From the NCBI GenBank assembly GCA_018817515.1, contig JAHIUD010000098.1:1-54779 (forward strand): 54,779 nucleotides of DNA, read 5' to 3'. This document shows positions 8,238 through 16,593 of the stretch, piece after piece. The notes below the pieces were generated by a model that saw only the letters and a program-made list of their open reading frames with translations, did not search any database and was not told the DNA's origin. The translations under genes and the position numbers were made by a program. The DNA is from Pseudomonadota bacterium. Its GTDB lineage: Bacteria > Desulfobacterota > Desulfovibrionia > Desulfovibrionales > Desulfovibrionaceae. The first letter of the stretch is position 1, and each line of letters opens with the position of its first letter.

Positions 8238-9349
8238 TCCCTTACGGACGCCAAAGTATCGACGAAGACGACATCAGGGCCGTCTGCGAGGCCCTGCGCT
8301 CCGACTGGCTGACCACTGGCCCTCGGGTTGAACAGTTTGAGCGAGCAGTGGCCGAGTTTTGCGGTACGGCCTTTGGGGTCGCCGTGGCCAGCGGCACGGC
8401 AGCTCTACACTGCGCCATGCACGCTCTGGGCATCGGCCCCGGCGACGAAGTCATCGTTCCGACCATGACCTTTGCGGCCACGGCGAATTGTGTGCGCTAC
8501 GCGGGTGCCACCCCGGTCTTCGCCGATGTGGACCCAGACACCCTGCTCTTACCCGCCGCCGAAGTGGGACGCCTAGCGACACCCCGCACCCGTGCGGTCA
8601 TCGCAGTGGACTACGCCGGGCAGCCCTGCGACTACGACAGCCTGCGCAAAATCTGCGCGGCCCACAATCTCGTCCTCGTGGCCGATGCCTGCCACGCCCT
8701 TGGAGCAGCAACAGGCCAGGGCGCTGTCGGAAGCTTGGCGGACCTCACCGTGTTCAGTTTCCATCCTGTGAAGCATATCACCACCGGCGAGGGGGGCATG
8801 GTCATGGGCCATGACAAAGCGCTTGAAGCCAAGCTGCGCCGCTTCCGCAACCACGGTATCGACACGGAATTCCGACAACGGCAGGAGCAGGGCACCTGGC
8901 GCTACGACATGGTCGAGCTGGGCATGAACTATCGCATCACGGACATCCAGTGCGCTCTGGGCATAAGTCAGCTGACCAAGCTGCCCGGCTTTCTTGCCCG
9001 GCGCAACGAGATAGCCGCCCGATATGACCAGGCCTTCGCTGGCACCTCTGTGCGTCCTCTGGTCGCCATGCCAGGCGCACTGCACGCCTATCATCTTTAT
9101 GTCGTCCGCGTGACCCGGCGCGACGCGATATTCACCGCACTGCGCGCGGCGGGCATCGGCGTCAACGTGCACTACTCGCCTGTGCACCTACATCCCTATT
9201 ACCGCCAATCCCTGGGAACCGGCCCCGGCCTGTGCCCCGTGGCGGAGGCCACGAGTGAAACAATCCTGAGCCTGCCCCTGCACCCCGGCATGAGCGATGC
9301 GGATGTGGAGACGGTGGTACGGGAAACCCTACGTTTCATGGGGAAGTAA
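8234..9349 (+). CDS. pseC: UDP-4-amino-4,6-dideoxy-N-acetyl-beta-L-altrosamine transaminase, PseC
   Basis: A 371-residue PLP aminotransferase. It opens with IPYGRQSIDEDDI and has the PseC phrases SDWLTTGP, ASGTAALHCAM and VIVPTMTFAATANC, with PLP Lys180 in FHPVKHITTGEGG and VNVHYSPVHLHPYY near the end. PseC transfers an amino group from glutamate to C4 of the PseB product. Start ATG 8234 overlaps the pseB stop by four bases and has GAGGAG just upstream (8226-8231). The next start, ATG 9350, follows its TAA with no gap, so translation along the operon is probably coupled. Its place between pseB and the pseG/H fusion separates it from the other two DegT-type genes. Confidence 0.95.
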   Translation: MIPYGRQSIDEDDIRAVCEALRSDWLTTGPRVEQFERAVAEFCGTAFGVAVASGTAALHCAMHALGIGPGDEVIVPTMTFAATANCVRYAGATPVFADVDPDTLLLPAAEVGRLATPRTRAVIAVDYAGQPCDYDSLRKICAAHNLVLVADACHALGAATGQGAVGSLADLTVFSFHPVKHITTGEGGMVMGHDKALEAKLRRFRNHGIDTEFRQRQEQGTWRYDMVELGMNYRITDIQCALGISQLTKLPGFLARRNEIAARYDQAFAGTSVRPLVAMPGALHAYHLYVVRVTRRDAIFTALRAAGIGVNVHYSPVHLHPYYRQSLGTGPGLCPVAEATSETILSLPLHPGMSDADVETVVRETLRFMGK

Positions 9350-10846
9350 ATGGCCTGCAGCCTGACCATACGCGCCGATGGCGATGCCCGCATGGGCACA
9401 GGTCACGTCATGCGCATGCTGGCTCTGGCCCAGGCCTGGGCTACCCAGAGCGAACCGGTGCGCTTTGTGGGGCGTATAGAGGCTGGACCGCTGCGGGAGC
9501 TAATAATCGCTGGTGGCTTTTCGCTTACGGTCCTGAACGCCGTGCACCCCGACCCGGCTGACATGGCTGTGCTTTTAGAACAAAGCAGCCCGGACGGTTG
9601 GGTGGCTCTTGACGGCTACCACCTCGACTCTGGCTACCAGTGCGGCGTGCGCGCAGCCGGGCGCAAGAGCTTTGTAGTGGACGACACCTGCGACCGGGAT
9701 GCTTACGATGCCAACGTCTACCTGAATCAAAATATCGGAGCCGAAGAGTTAAGCCCAAAGCTTAGCCCCGATGCGCTGAAACTGCTCGGACCGCGCTACG
9801 CTCTGCTGCGCCAGGAGTTTCGCGCCGTGCGGCAGACGACAAAGCCATGCCCGAAACGCGCCCGCAACATCATGGTGACCTTCGGCGGTTCGGACCCAGG
9901 CAATGTTTCCAGCCGAGTATTGCAGGCGCTGGCCTGCTTGGCGGACCCAAGCTTGCACGTTCTCGTCGTAGCTGGTGCGGCCAACCCGCACGCGGAATTC
10001 CTGCGACCCTTAGCGGCAGCCCTGCCCTGCACCTGCGAAGTGCTCCAGGCCGTCACCGACATGCCCGGACTCATGGCCTGGGCGGAACTGGCGATATCCG
10101 CAGCAGGAAGCACCTGCTGGGAGCTGTGCTATTTCGGCGTTCCCATGCTGATCACCTCGGTGGCAGACAACCAGGACATCATCCTAACCGAGCTGGTTAG
10201 ATCCGGGGCAGCGCAAGCCTTCCCGCCACAGACGCGCCCGGAAGAGCTCGCCTCGGCTCTCGGCGCGCTGGTCACCGACGCAGCTTTGCGCCAGAGCATG
10301 CACGAGACCAGCCAAAGGCTGGTCGACGGACATGGGGCAGAACGCGTGGTCAGGGCGATGCGGAGCGAAAGTATTTCCCTGCGTCCGGCCCGGCCTGAAG
10401 ATGCCGAGACACTGCTGTTTTGGCGAAACCATCCTTCGATCGTGGCGCAGAGCTTCTCGCCAGACCTCGTCACCCCAGAAAGCCACGCCAGATGGTTCGC
10501 CAGCAGGCTCGCCGACCCCGATTGCCTGCTGTTCATCGCCGAGGACAGTGCTAGAGCCCCTATCGGACAGATTCGCTTCGACATCCAGGACGATTCCGCC
10601 TTGCTCAGCATAAGCGTAGCGCCGCAATGCCAGAAGCAAGGTTTTGGTACGGCCATGACCCGCAGGGCCTGCTCCATGTTGCTGAGAGACAGGCCCAGCC
10701 TCGTCGTGCAGGCGCTGGTGAAACCCCAAAACACCCATTCCAAGACCATGTTCGAATCTGTCGGGTTTTCTCAGGGCATCGCCAAGAAGGACTTCGCGCA
10801 TCCGCATCTGCTCTTTGAATTGAAGGGAGGGAGCCATGCCCGCTAA
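9350..10846 (+). CDS. pseG: Fused PseG (UDP-sugar hydrolase) and PseH-like (GNAT) protein
   Basis: A 498-residue two-domain protein. Residues 1 to about 340 are PseG: IRADGDARMGTGHVMR contains His19 at the place of the catalytic His in the GxGHxxR motif, then NIMVTFGGSDPGN and AAGSTCWELCYFGVP of the GT-B-like fold. PseG removes UDP from UDP-2,4-diacetamido-2,4,6-trideoxy-beta-L-altropyranose. Residues about 343-490 form a GNAT domain (ISLRPARPEDAETLLFWRN, SVAPQCQKQGFG, NTHSKTMFESVGF), as expected for the PseH step that N-acetylates C4 before PseG acts. One polypeptide thus probably does two consecutive steps. In Campylobacter and Helicobacter these are separate genes. The 3' end overlaps pseI by 11 bases. 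Confidence 0.93.
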   Translation: MACSLTIRADGDARMGTGHVMRMLALAQAWATQSEPVRFVGRIEAGPLRELIIAGGFSLTVLNAVHPDPADMAVLLEQSSPDGWVALDGYHLDSGYQCGVRAAGRKSFVVDDTCDRDAYDANVYLNQNIGAEELSPKLSPDALKLLGPRYALLRQEFRAVRQTTKPCPKRARNIMVTFGGSDPGNVSSRVLQALACLADPSLHVLVVAGAANPHAEFLRPLAAALPCTCEVLQAVTDMPGLMAWAELAISAAGSTCWELCYFGVPMLITSVADNQDIILTELVRSGAAQAFPPQTRPEELASALGALVTDAALRQSMHETSQRLVDGHGAERVVRAMRSESISLRPARPEDAETLLFWRNHPSIVAQSFSPDLVTPESHARWFASRLADPDCLLFIAEDSARAPIGQIRFDIQDDSALLSISVAPQCQKQGFGTAMTRRACSMLLRDRPSLVVQALVKPQNTHSKTMFESVGFSQGIAKKDFAHPHLLFELKGGSHAR

Positions 10847-11879
10847 GTCGTTCTTTGATCCGCAGACCTCAGTCTTCATCATCGCGGAAATGAGCTGCAA
10901 CCACGGGGGTGACTTTGGCACTGCCCTGCGCATCCTGGAGGCCGCCAAGATCGCCGGAGCAGATGCGGTCAAACTTCAGACCTACACAGCCGACACGCTC
11001 ACCATCGACTGCGGCAACGAGTATTTCCGGATCAAGGAAACTCTGTGGGAAGGCCGCACTCTTTACGACCTCTACCACGAGGCATTCACCCCCTGGGAAT
11101 GGCATCCCAGGCTCAAGGCCGCAGCGGAGGGCATGGGCCTTGTCCTGTTCTCAACCCCCTTTGACGCAAGCGCAGTGGACTTTCTGGAGACCCTGGACGT
11201 GCCATGCCATAAGATCGCCTCCTTCGAAAACGTGGACCTGCCGCTCATCCGCAAGGTTGCAGCCACGGGCAAGCCGGTCATCATGTCCACGGGCATGGCC
11301 AGCGAGGCCGAGCTTGATGAGGCCGTAGCGACCTTCCGCGAGGCCGGAGGCATGGAACTGGCGCTGCTCAAGTGCACCTCTGCCTATCCCGCTCCCATGG
11401 AAGAGATGCACCTGAACACCATCCCTTACCTGGCCGCGAAATATGCAGTGCCTGTCGGACTTTCCGACCACACCATGGGCAACGCTGCATCCATTGCCGC
11501 CACGGCCTTGGGGGCGCGCATCATCGAGAAACACCTCTGCCTGGACCGATCAAGGCCCGGTCCGGATTCCGCCTTTTCCCTGGAGCCTTCAGAGTTCAAG
11601 GCCATGGTGGAAGGCGTAAGGGCCACCGAGAAAGCCCTCGGCCAAGTGAGCTTTGCCTTGACAGAGAAACAGCAGGCCAGCGCGGCGTTTCGGCGGTCTC
11701 TCTTTGTCGTAAATGACATGACCGCCGGCGAAAACTTCACTGAGCAGAACTTGCGCTCCATCCGACCCGGGTTCGGCCTGCACACCAGGCACCTGGAGGC
11801 CGTGCTGGGTCGGCAGGCCACCTGCGCAATAAAACGCGGCACGCCTCTATGCTGGGAACTTGTGGAGGGGCAAAAATGA
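10836..11879 (+). CDS. pseI: Pseudaminic acid synthase, PseI (NeuB family)
   Basis: A 347-residue NeuB-family protein. The N-terminal TIM barrel is marked by FIIAEMSCNHGGD, AVKLQTYTADT, STPFDASAVDFLE, KIASFE, MSTGMA, CTSAYPAP and GLSDHTMG. The C-terminal part (residues about 285-345, SLFVVNDMTAGENFTEQNLRSIRPG) is a SAF/antifreeze-like domain. PseI condenses phosphoenolpyruvate with the six-carbon 2,4-diacetamido sugar released by PseG to give pseudaminic acid. The length is typical. It starts inside the pseG/H reading frame, with GGGAGG just upstream, and its stop overlaps the next gene as ATGA. Confidence 0.95.
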   Translation: MPAKSFFDPQTSVFIIAEMSCNHGGDFGTALRILEAAKIAGADAVKLQTYTADTLTIDCGNEYFRIKETLWEGRTLYDLYHEAFTPWEWHPRLKAAAEGMGLVLFSTPFDASAVDFLETLDVPCHKIASFENVDLPLIRKVAATGKPVIMSTGMASEAELDEAVATFREAGGMELALLKCTSAYPAPMEEMHLNTIPYLAAKYAVPVGLSDHTMGNAASIAATALGARIIEKHLCLDRSRPGPDSAFSLEPSEFKAMVEGVRATEKALGQVSFALTEKQQASAAFRRSLFVVNDMTAGENFTEQNLRSIRPGFGLHTRHLEAVLGRQATCAIKRGTPLCWELVEGQK

Positions 11880-12847
11880 CCGCAAGACTCACTGCGGCGC
11901 TTTGCGGCCTGGGCAACATTTCCTGGCGTTTCGGCAAGGATGCCGAAGGCGATGCCCTGTGCCATGCCGAGGCAATGCTTCAGCATCCAGGCGTCCGGCT
12001 CGCTGGAGGCTGCGACCCGGACAGTTCTTTTCGTGCAGAATTCACTGCGCATCATGGGCTGCGGACTTTTGAAGGCCTTGCGGAGATGCTTGGTGCACTG
12101 AACCCGCACATCGTGTCCATCTGCTCTCCCGCCGCGCTACACCTGGAGCACGCCCAGCGCTGCATCGAGCACGGCGTTCCCATGATCTGGCTAGAAAAAC
12201 CTCCCGCCGGGGACTGCTCACAGCTGCGCCTACTGCTCGATCAGCAGAAGGCGCAAGGCGGACGAAGCACGGTGCTGGTCAATTATCAACGCCGCTACAC
12301 ACCCTGCTTTGTCAATCTCAGAGATGCTCTCCGGCGACAGACAATGGGACGTCTCGTCCGCATTGACGTCAACTATTCTAGGGGACTGGAGACAAACGGC
12401 AGTCATCTTCTTGACCAGGTATTCTTCCTCCTTGGTGAAGACTTGGGTTACACTCTTGACTGGGTCTCCGGCGCCAGCAGCGCCAATCCCTGTTGCGGCC
12501 TCACCACCGCTCAGGGCGTCCGCATCGTCATTCAGGGCGACGAACTGCCCTATCACAACATCGACATCCGCGCGACTTGCGAGGGCGGGCGCCTCTCCAT
12601 ATTGCACGGCGGCATGACCACCGAAGTGGAGCGGATCAGAGAGCATGAGTGCTACCCTGGATTCTATCGGCTGGCCCAGGAGGATGCATCGCTGCTGGGG
12701 CCGGGGGGGCAACTCGGGGCTTTCTCCACAGCTCTTGAAGACCTCATAGAGGCCCACCGCAGCGGTCGCCAGCCCATCAGCAGCCTGCGTTCAGCCCTGA
12801 GTGGGCAGGTACTTATGGAGCGCATCTTGCCCGAGGCAAGATCGTGA
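11876..12847 (+). CDS. Gfo/Idh/MocA-family oxidoreductase
   Basis: A 323-residue NAD(P)-dependent oxidoreductase. The Rossmann motif is GLGNIS near the N-terminus; CSPAALHLEHAQRCIEHG and WLEKPPAGD follow, the latter carrying the EKP lysine typical of the family, then NYQRRYTP. Family members oxidise or reduce sugar hydroxyls, as WbpB does at C3 of UDP-GlcNAcA. It is embedded between pseI and pseF with ATGA and GTGA overlaps, so it is made with the pseudaminic enzymes although the standard pathway has no step for it. With the aminotransferase at 14654 and the GNAT at 15955 it could form an oxidise-aminate-acylate set (inference). GGAGGGG upstream of ATG 11876 supports this start over the ATG at 11849. 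Confidence 0.85.
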   Translation: MTARLTAALCGLGNISWRFGKDAEGDALCHAEAMLQHPGVRLAGGCDPDSSFRAEFTAHHGLRTFEGLAEMLGALNPHIVSICSPAALHLEHAQRCIEHGVPMIWLEKPPAGDCSQLRLLLDQQKAQGGRSTVLVNYQRRYTPCFVNLRDALRRQTMGRLVRIDVNYSRGLETNGSHLLDQVFFLLGEDLGYTLDWVSGASSANPCCGLTTAQGVRIVIQGDELPYHNIDIRATCEGGRLSILHGGMTTEVERIREHECYPGFYRLAQEDASLLGPGGQLGAFSTALEDLIEAHRSGRQPISSLRSALSGQVLMERILPEARS

Positions 12848-13959
12848 CCCTGCTCTTTGCCGCCAGCGAGATCGGGAGCTGGCACGCGCTTGCACCAGTG
12901 GCCCACAGCTGCGTGCAATCCGGAATGACCGTACTGCTTTCGCAGCGGGGAGCGGCCGAGACCGCGACAGTCGGCATTGGCGCGGCACTCCTGCCCTGCG
13001 GGGAGACCCCCGCGCAGATCGACGCTTTCCTCCTACAGCATAATGTCCAAGCTGTTGTTTTTTCCTCCAACGTCAGCGACCCGCAGCCGTTGTCCATCGC
13101 CAGGCGCGCCAGCCAGAAGGGGCTGCCAACCCTACATGTTCTGGACTATTGGAATGGATATGCTCAGCGCTTGAGGCTCGACGGACTGCCCCAATTTCAA
13201 CCAGACATTTATGCAGTGCCCGACAAATTGGCCCAGACGGCCGCCTTGGGCGAGGGCATCGCGGGGAAAACTCTCCGAGTCACCGGCCAGCCGGCCTTCG
13301 CTGACACCTTCACGGCCGTTGCGCCAAACGATCAGGACAAGCGTGCACAAAAAAAAGCGGCGGGGTGCGATCCTGATCTGCCGCTCATGCTGTTCGTGTC
13401 TGAGCCGGTAACCCAGGACCAGGGCAGCGACCCGACCAGTCCGGGATACAGAGGGTACACGGAGCGCGACGTCATAAGGCTCATTCTGTCAATCCTGCGA
13501 CCCCTTGCCGGAAGACTGCAGTTGGCCGCCCTTCCGCATCCAAGAGAGGACGGCACGATGCTTTGCGCCCAGCTGGAACAGGGCAAGGGAGCGCTCGCAA
13601 CCTGCCTGATCCGCCTTGCCCGGGGGCGAGATGCGCTGGCCCTGGCGGACGGCGTGGCAGGCATGGCCTCCACCTTGCTTTACGAGGCATGGCTTCACGG
13701 CCTGCCTGTGGCCAGTATCCAGCCGGGGCTGCAAGTGTCGTCCCTCGCAACCCTGCGGCAGCGTCAGGGAGTACTCTTTCTCGATCAGCATGAGGGCCTG
13801 CAAACGGCCCTGACAGCATGGTCCGAAGGCCTGGGCTGCGGGCCTCGGCCCAGGGTGCGCCCGGAGGCGGCACTCCACAGCAGGGCGGTCGACAGCCTGC
13901 GCGACATAATTTGCGGGCTCTTGAACAACAACCAGCTCAGCCAAGGCAAACATTCATGA
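12844..13959 (+). CDS. GT-B-like protein of unknown function in the pse operon
   Basis: A 371-residue protein that I cannot assign to a named family with certainty. It begins with a Rossmann-like TLLFAASEIGSWHALAPVA and has an interior GQPAF turn, LPHPRE, and a C-terminal GVAGMASTLLYEAWLHGLPVASIQPG that resembles the nucleotide-binding half of GT-B glycosyltransferases, UDP-sugar 2-epimerases and capsule transferases. The GTG start at 12844 overlaps the oxidoreductase stop (GTGA), and its stop overlaps pseF (ATGA). A glycosyltransferase acting with the CMP-nonulosonic acid, or a nucleotide-sugar hydrolase, are both possible. No signal peptide or membrane segment is seen. Confidence 0.7.
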   Translation: MTLLFAASEIGSWHALAPVAHSCVQSGMTVLLSQRGAAETATVGIGAALLPCGETPAQIDAFLLQHNVQAVVFSSNVSDPQPLSIARRASQKGLPTLHVLDYWNGYAQRLRLDGLPQFQPDIYAVPDKLAQTAALGEGIAGKTLRVTGQPAFADTFTAVAPNDQDKRAQKKAAGCDPDLPLMLFVSEPVTQDQGSDPTSPGYRGYTERDVIRLILSILRPLAGRLQLAALPHPREDGTMLCAQLEQGKGALATCLIRLARGRDALALADGVAGMASTLLYEAWLHGLPVASIQPGLQVSSLATLRQRQGVLFLDQHEGLQTALTAWSEGLGCGPRPRVRPEAALHSRAVDSLRDIICGLLNNNQLSQGKHS

Positions 13960-14657
13960 ACATCGCCGTCATCCCCGCACGCGCTGGCAGCAAACGCATC
14001 CCGGGCAAAAACATCCGGCCCTTCTGCGGCAAGCCCATGATCGCCTGGTCCATCGAGGCGGCCCGTAACGCCGGGATATTTGACAGGGTGATCGTGTCAA
14101 CGGACTCAGAAGAGATTGCGGCGGTTGCTCGCCACCATGGCGCGGAAACGCCCTTCCTGCGCCCCGCAAAGCTATCCGGGGACCACATTGCCACGGCACC
14201 GGTGTTGGAGCACGCCCTTGCCTGGCTGAATGGCCAGGGGCAAACCCCAGAGCGATTGTGCTGCATTTACGCCACTGCGGCTTTCGTACGACCCGAGCAC
14301 CTTCGCCAAGGCCTGGAGACGCTCATGTCCACAGGCTGCTCAAGCTGCTTCTCCGCGACGAGTTATGCCTTCTCCATCTTCCGCAGCCTCAAGCTGGAAC
14401 AGGACGGCACTCTGAGCATGTTCTGGCCGGAACATGAGATGACCCGCTCACAAGATCTGCCCGAAGCCTATCACGATGCCGGGCAGTTCTACTGGCTTGA
14501 CTGCCGGGAATTTCAGCAAAGTGGAAAGATCTACGCTGCGGATGCCCGACCGGTACTTCTGCCACGCCACATCGTGCAGGACATAGACACCCCGGAGGAT
14601 TGGATCAGAGCGGAGTATATGTTCCAGGCCGTCCGAAACGCCGAGGGAATTTCATGA
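13956..14657 (+). CDS. pseF: CMP-pseudaminic acid cytidylyltransferase, PseF
   Basis: A 233-residue NeuA/PseF-type protein. The nucleotide-binding motif PARAGSKRIPGKNIRPFCGKP begins at residue 7; RVIVSTDSEEIA, FLRPAKLSGD, CIYATAAFV and the C-terminal VQDIDTPEDW are characteristic of the PseF branch. It activates pseudaminic acid with CTP to CMP-pseudaminic acid, the glycosyl donor. Translation is coupled to both neighbours by ATGA overlaps. An in-frame ATG at 13818 lies inside the previous gene and is rejected, since the family motif starts right after Met13956. With this gene the CMP-Pse pathway in the window is complete. Confidence 0.94.
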   Translation: MNIAVIPARAGSKRIPGKNIRPFCGKPMIAWSIEAARNAGIFDRVIVSTDSEEIAAVARHHGAETPFLRPAKLSGDHIATAPVLEHALAWLNGQGQTPERLCCIYATAAFVRPEHLRQGLETLMSTGCSSCFSATSYAFSIFRSLKLEQDGTLSMFWPEHEMTRSQDLPEAYHDAGQFYWLDCREFQQSGKIYAADARPVLLPRHIVQDIDTPEDWIRAEYMFQAVRNAEGIS

Positions 14658-15958
14658 CCACACTAGCGATCCACGGAGGCGAGCCCGTGCGCACCAAGCC
14701 CTTCCCGGCCTATGTCACCGTGGGCAAGGAGGAGAAGCAGGCGCTTGCTGCGGTCATCGATTCCGGCTGCCTGTCCAAGTACCTTGGCGTATGGCACGAG
14801 CAATTCCTGGGCGGAGAGCAGGTACGGGCGTTGGAGGCCGAATGGGCTGCGTACTTCGGTGCGCGCCACGCCGTGGCTGTCAACTCCTGCACCTCCGGAC
14901 TCATCTGCGCCGTGGGCGCGGTGGGGATTAGTCCCGGTGACGAGGTCATCGTCACCCCCTACACAATGAGCGCCACGGCCACGGCCATCCTCGTCTGGGG
15001 CGGCATCCCCGTATTCGCAGACGTTGAACCAGGGTACTACTGCCTGGACCCCAAGGACGTGGAGCGAAAGATCACCCCGCGCACCAGAGCCATTATGGCC
15101 GTAGACATCTTTGGCCAGCCTATCGATGCCCCGGCGTTGCAGGACCTGGCAGAGCGCCACAGGCTCACGCTCATCGAGGATACGGCCCAGGCTCCCGGAG
15201 CCAAACTCGATGGTCGCCATACTGGAACCCTGGGCCATATGGGCGTTTTTTCCCTTAATTATCACAAGCACATCCACTGCGGCGAGGGCGGGATCATCCT
15301 CACTGACGACGACCGCCTGGCCGAACGCTGCCAACTCATCCGCAACCACGCCGAGGCCGTGGTGGAGGCCAAGGGCGTGACCGAGCTGGCGAACATGGTG
15401 GGCTTCAACTTCCGCATGACCGAACTGGAAGCCGCAGTGGCACGCTGCCAGCTGCGAAAACTGGACGGACTGCTCAAGCGCAGGCTGGCCAACGTGAGAC
15501 TCTTTGAAGAGCGCGTTGCGCACATCCCGGCCATCAGCGCCCCGCGCCTGCGCCCCGACGCAAGCCACGCCTATTACGTCCACGCCTGCCGCTTTGACGC
15601 AGAAGTGGCCGGTGTGCCCCGCGATGCGTTCATCAACGCCGTACGCGCGGAGCTGCCGCACCATGAACTGCGTCGCGCGGAGGGCGTCAAACTCGGCTGC
15701 GGTTACGTGCGCCCACTGTATCTGCAGCCCCTTTTTCAGAAGCGCATTGCCTTCGGTGCTGGCGGCTACCCCTTTTCCCTGGGCGAGCAGGACTACGCCA
15801 AAGGCCTGTGCCCGGTTTGCGAGGGGTTGCATGAGCGGGAGCTGTTCACCCATGAATTTATGCTACCAAGCATGACCGAGGTGGATATTGATGATGTGGG
15901 CCAGGCCTTTGACAAGGTTTGGAGTCTGCGGCACGAATTGCGCGGGAGGCAGGAATGA
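14654..15958 (+). CDS. DegT/DnrJ/EryC1/StrS aminotransferase, extra copy in the pse operon
   Basis: A 434-residue PLP aminotransferase, clearly longer than PseC (371). It begins TLAIHGGEPVR, a start typical of the StrS/AHBA-synthase-like branch, and has VNSCTSGLICAVGAVG, VEPGYYCLDP, IEDTAQAPGA and PLP Lys205 in NYHKHIHCGEGG. The extra length is C-terminal, with GLCPVCEGLHERELFTHEF near the end, an unusual Cys-x-x-Cys for this family. Since pseB/pseC already supply the C4 amine of the hexose, this enzyme must aminate something else: either a further position on the nonulosonic acid or another sugar. The oxidoreductase at 11876 could make its ketone. ATGA overlaps join it to pseF and to the GNAT that follows. 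Confidence 0.86.
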   Translation: MTTLAIHGGEPVRTKPFPAYVTVGKEEKQALAAVIDSGCLSKYLGVWHEQFLGGEQVRALEAEWAAYFGARHAVAVNSCTSGLICAVGAVGISPGDEVIVTPYTMSATATAILVWGGIPVFADVEPGYYCLDPKDVERKITPRTRAIMAVDIFGQPIDAPALQDLAERHRLTLIEDTAQAPGAKLDGRHTGTLGHMGVFSLNYHKHIHCGEGGIILTDDDRLAERCQLIRNHAEAVVEAKGVTELANMVGFNFRMTELEAAVARCQLRKLDGLLKRRLANVRLFEERVAHIPAISAPRLRPDASHAYYVHACRFDAEVAGVPRDAFINAVRAELPHHELRRAEGVKLGCGYVRPLYLQPLFQKRIAFGAGGYPFSLGEQDYAKGLCPVCEGLHERELFTHEFMLPSMTEVDIDDVGQAFDKVWSLRHELRGRQE

Positions 15959-16533
15959 TCAATGCCGTCCTTACCGCAGGCCGGGTACGGCTTGCCCCAT
16001 TTGAACAAAGGCATCTGAGTCCGGAGTATGTCTCCTGGCTCAACGACCAGGATCTCATGAGCTGCAGCGAGCAGCGCCACCGGCAGCACACGCTAGAATC
16101 CTGCCGAACATATTGGGAGGGGTTTTCTGGAACGCCCCACTGCTTTTGGGCCATTGAGGCTCTGGACCTGGGCGGCCTGCACATCGGAAATCTCAATGCC
16201 TACATCGACAGGGCCAACGGAATCGCCGACATGGGGCTTCTCATCGGACACTCCAGAGCACGGCGCAAAGGTTACGGCCAGCTTGCATGGAATACAGCAC
16301 TTTCGCACCTGCTCAACCAGACTGAAATCCGCAAAGTGACTGCCGGCGCGATGGCTGTAAACGAGGGTATGCTCCGCATCGCTGAACACTCAGGCATGCA
16401 TCAAGACGGTTGCAGGAGCCGGCATTTCATGCGCGAGGGCAAAGAAGTCGACCTTGTCTACTGGGCGGCCTTTTCACGGCCTACGCAGCCACACATTCCG
16501 ACCACACAGCCCAAACCGGACGGCCACCAGTGA
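15955..16533 (+). CDS. GNAT-family acetyltransferase
   Basis: A 192-residue protein of the RimJ/PseH-like GNAT group: VRLAPFEQRHLSPEYVSWLND at the start, IADMGLLIGHSRARRKGYG as the CoA-binding strand-loop, and a later NEGMLRIAEHSG helix matching the NxxxxxxxEkxGF region. It should N-acylate an amine. It directly follows the extra aminotransferase (ATGA overlap), so the natural reading is that it acylates that product. AGGCAGG lies just before ATG 15955; the upstream in-frame ATG at 15919 is inside the aminotransferase. The last 18 residues (QPHIPTTQPKPDGHQ) look like a non-conserved tail. This is the third acetyltransferase domain of the island. Confidence 0.85.
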   Translation: MINAVLTAGRVRLAPFEQRHLSPEYVSWLNDQDLMSCSEQRHRQHTLESCRTYWEGFSGTPHCFWAIEALDLGGLHIGNLNAYIDRANGIADMGLLIGHSRARRKGYGQLAWNTALSHLLNQTEIRKVTAGAMAVNEGMLRIAEHSGMHQDGCRSRHFMREGKEVDLVYWAAFSRPTQPHIPTTQPKPDGHQ

Positions 16534-16547
16534 CCCTGCAGCCCCAG

Positions 16548-16560
16548 GTAATAGTATTAC
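16548..16560. repeat. 13-base palindrome before the amidotransferase gene
   Basis: GTAATAGTATTAC is a perfect inverted repeat of 6-base arms around one central G, in the 60-base gap that follows the coupled gene chain. It is AT-rich in a GC-rich locus and could be a protein-binding site, or chance. Confidence 0.3.
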
Positions 16561-16593
16561 ATTGGAACAGGGCGTAAGGAAGGAGACCACACG

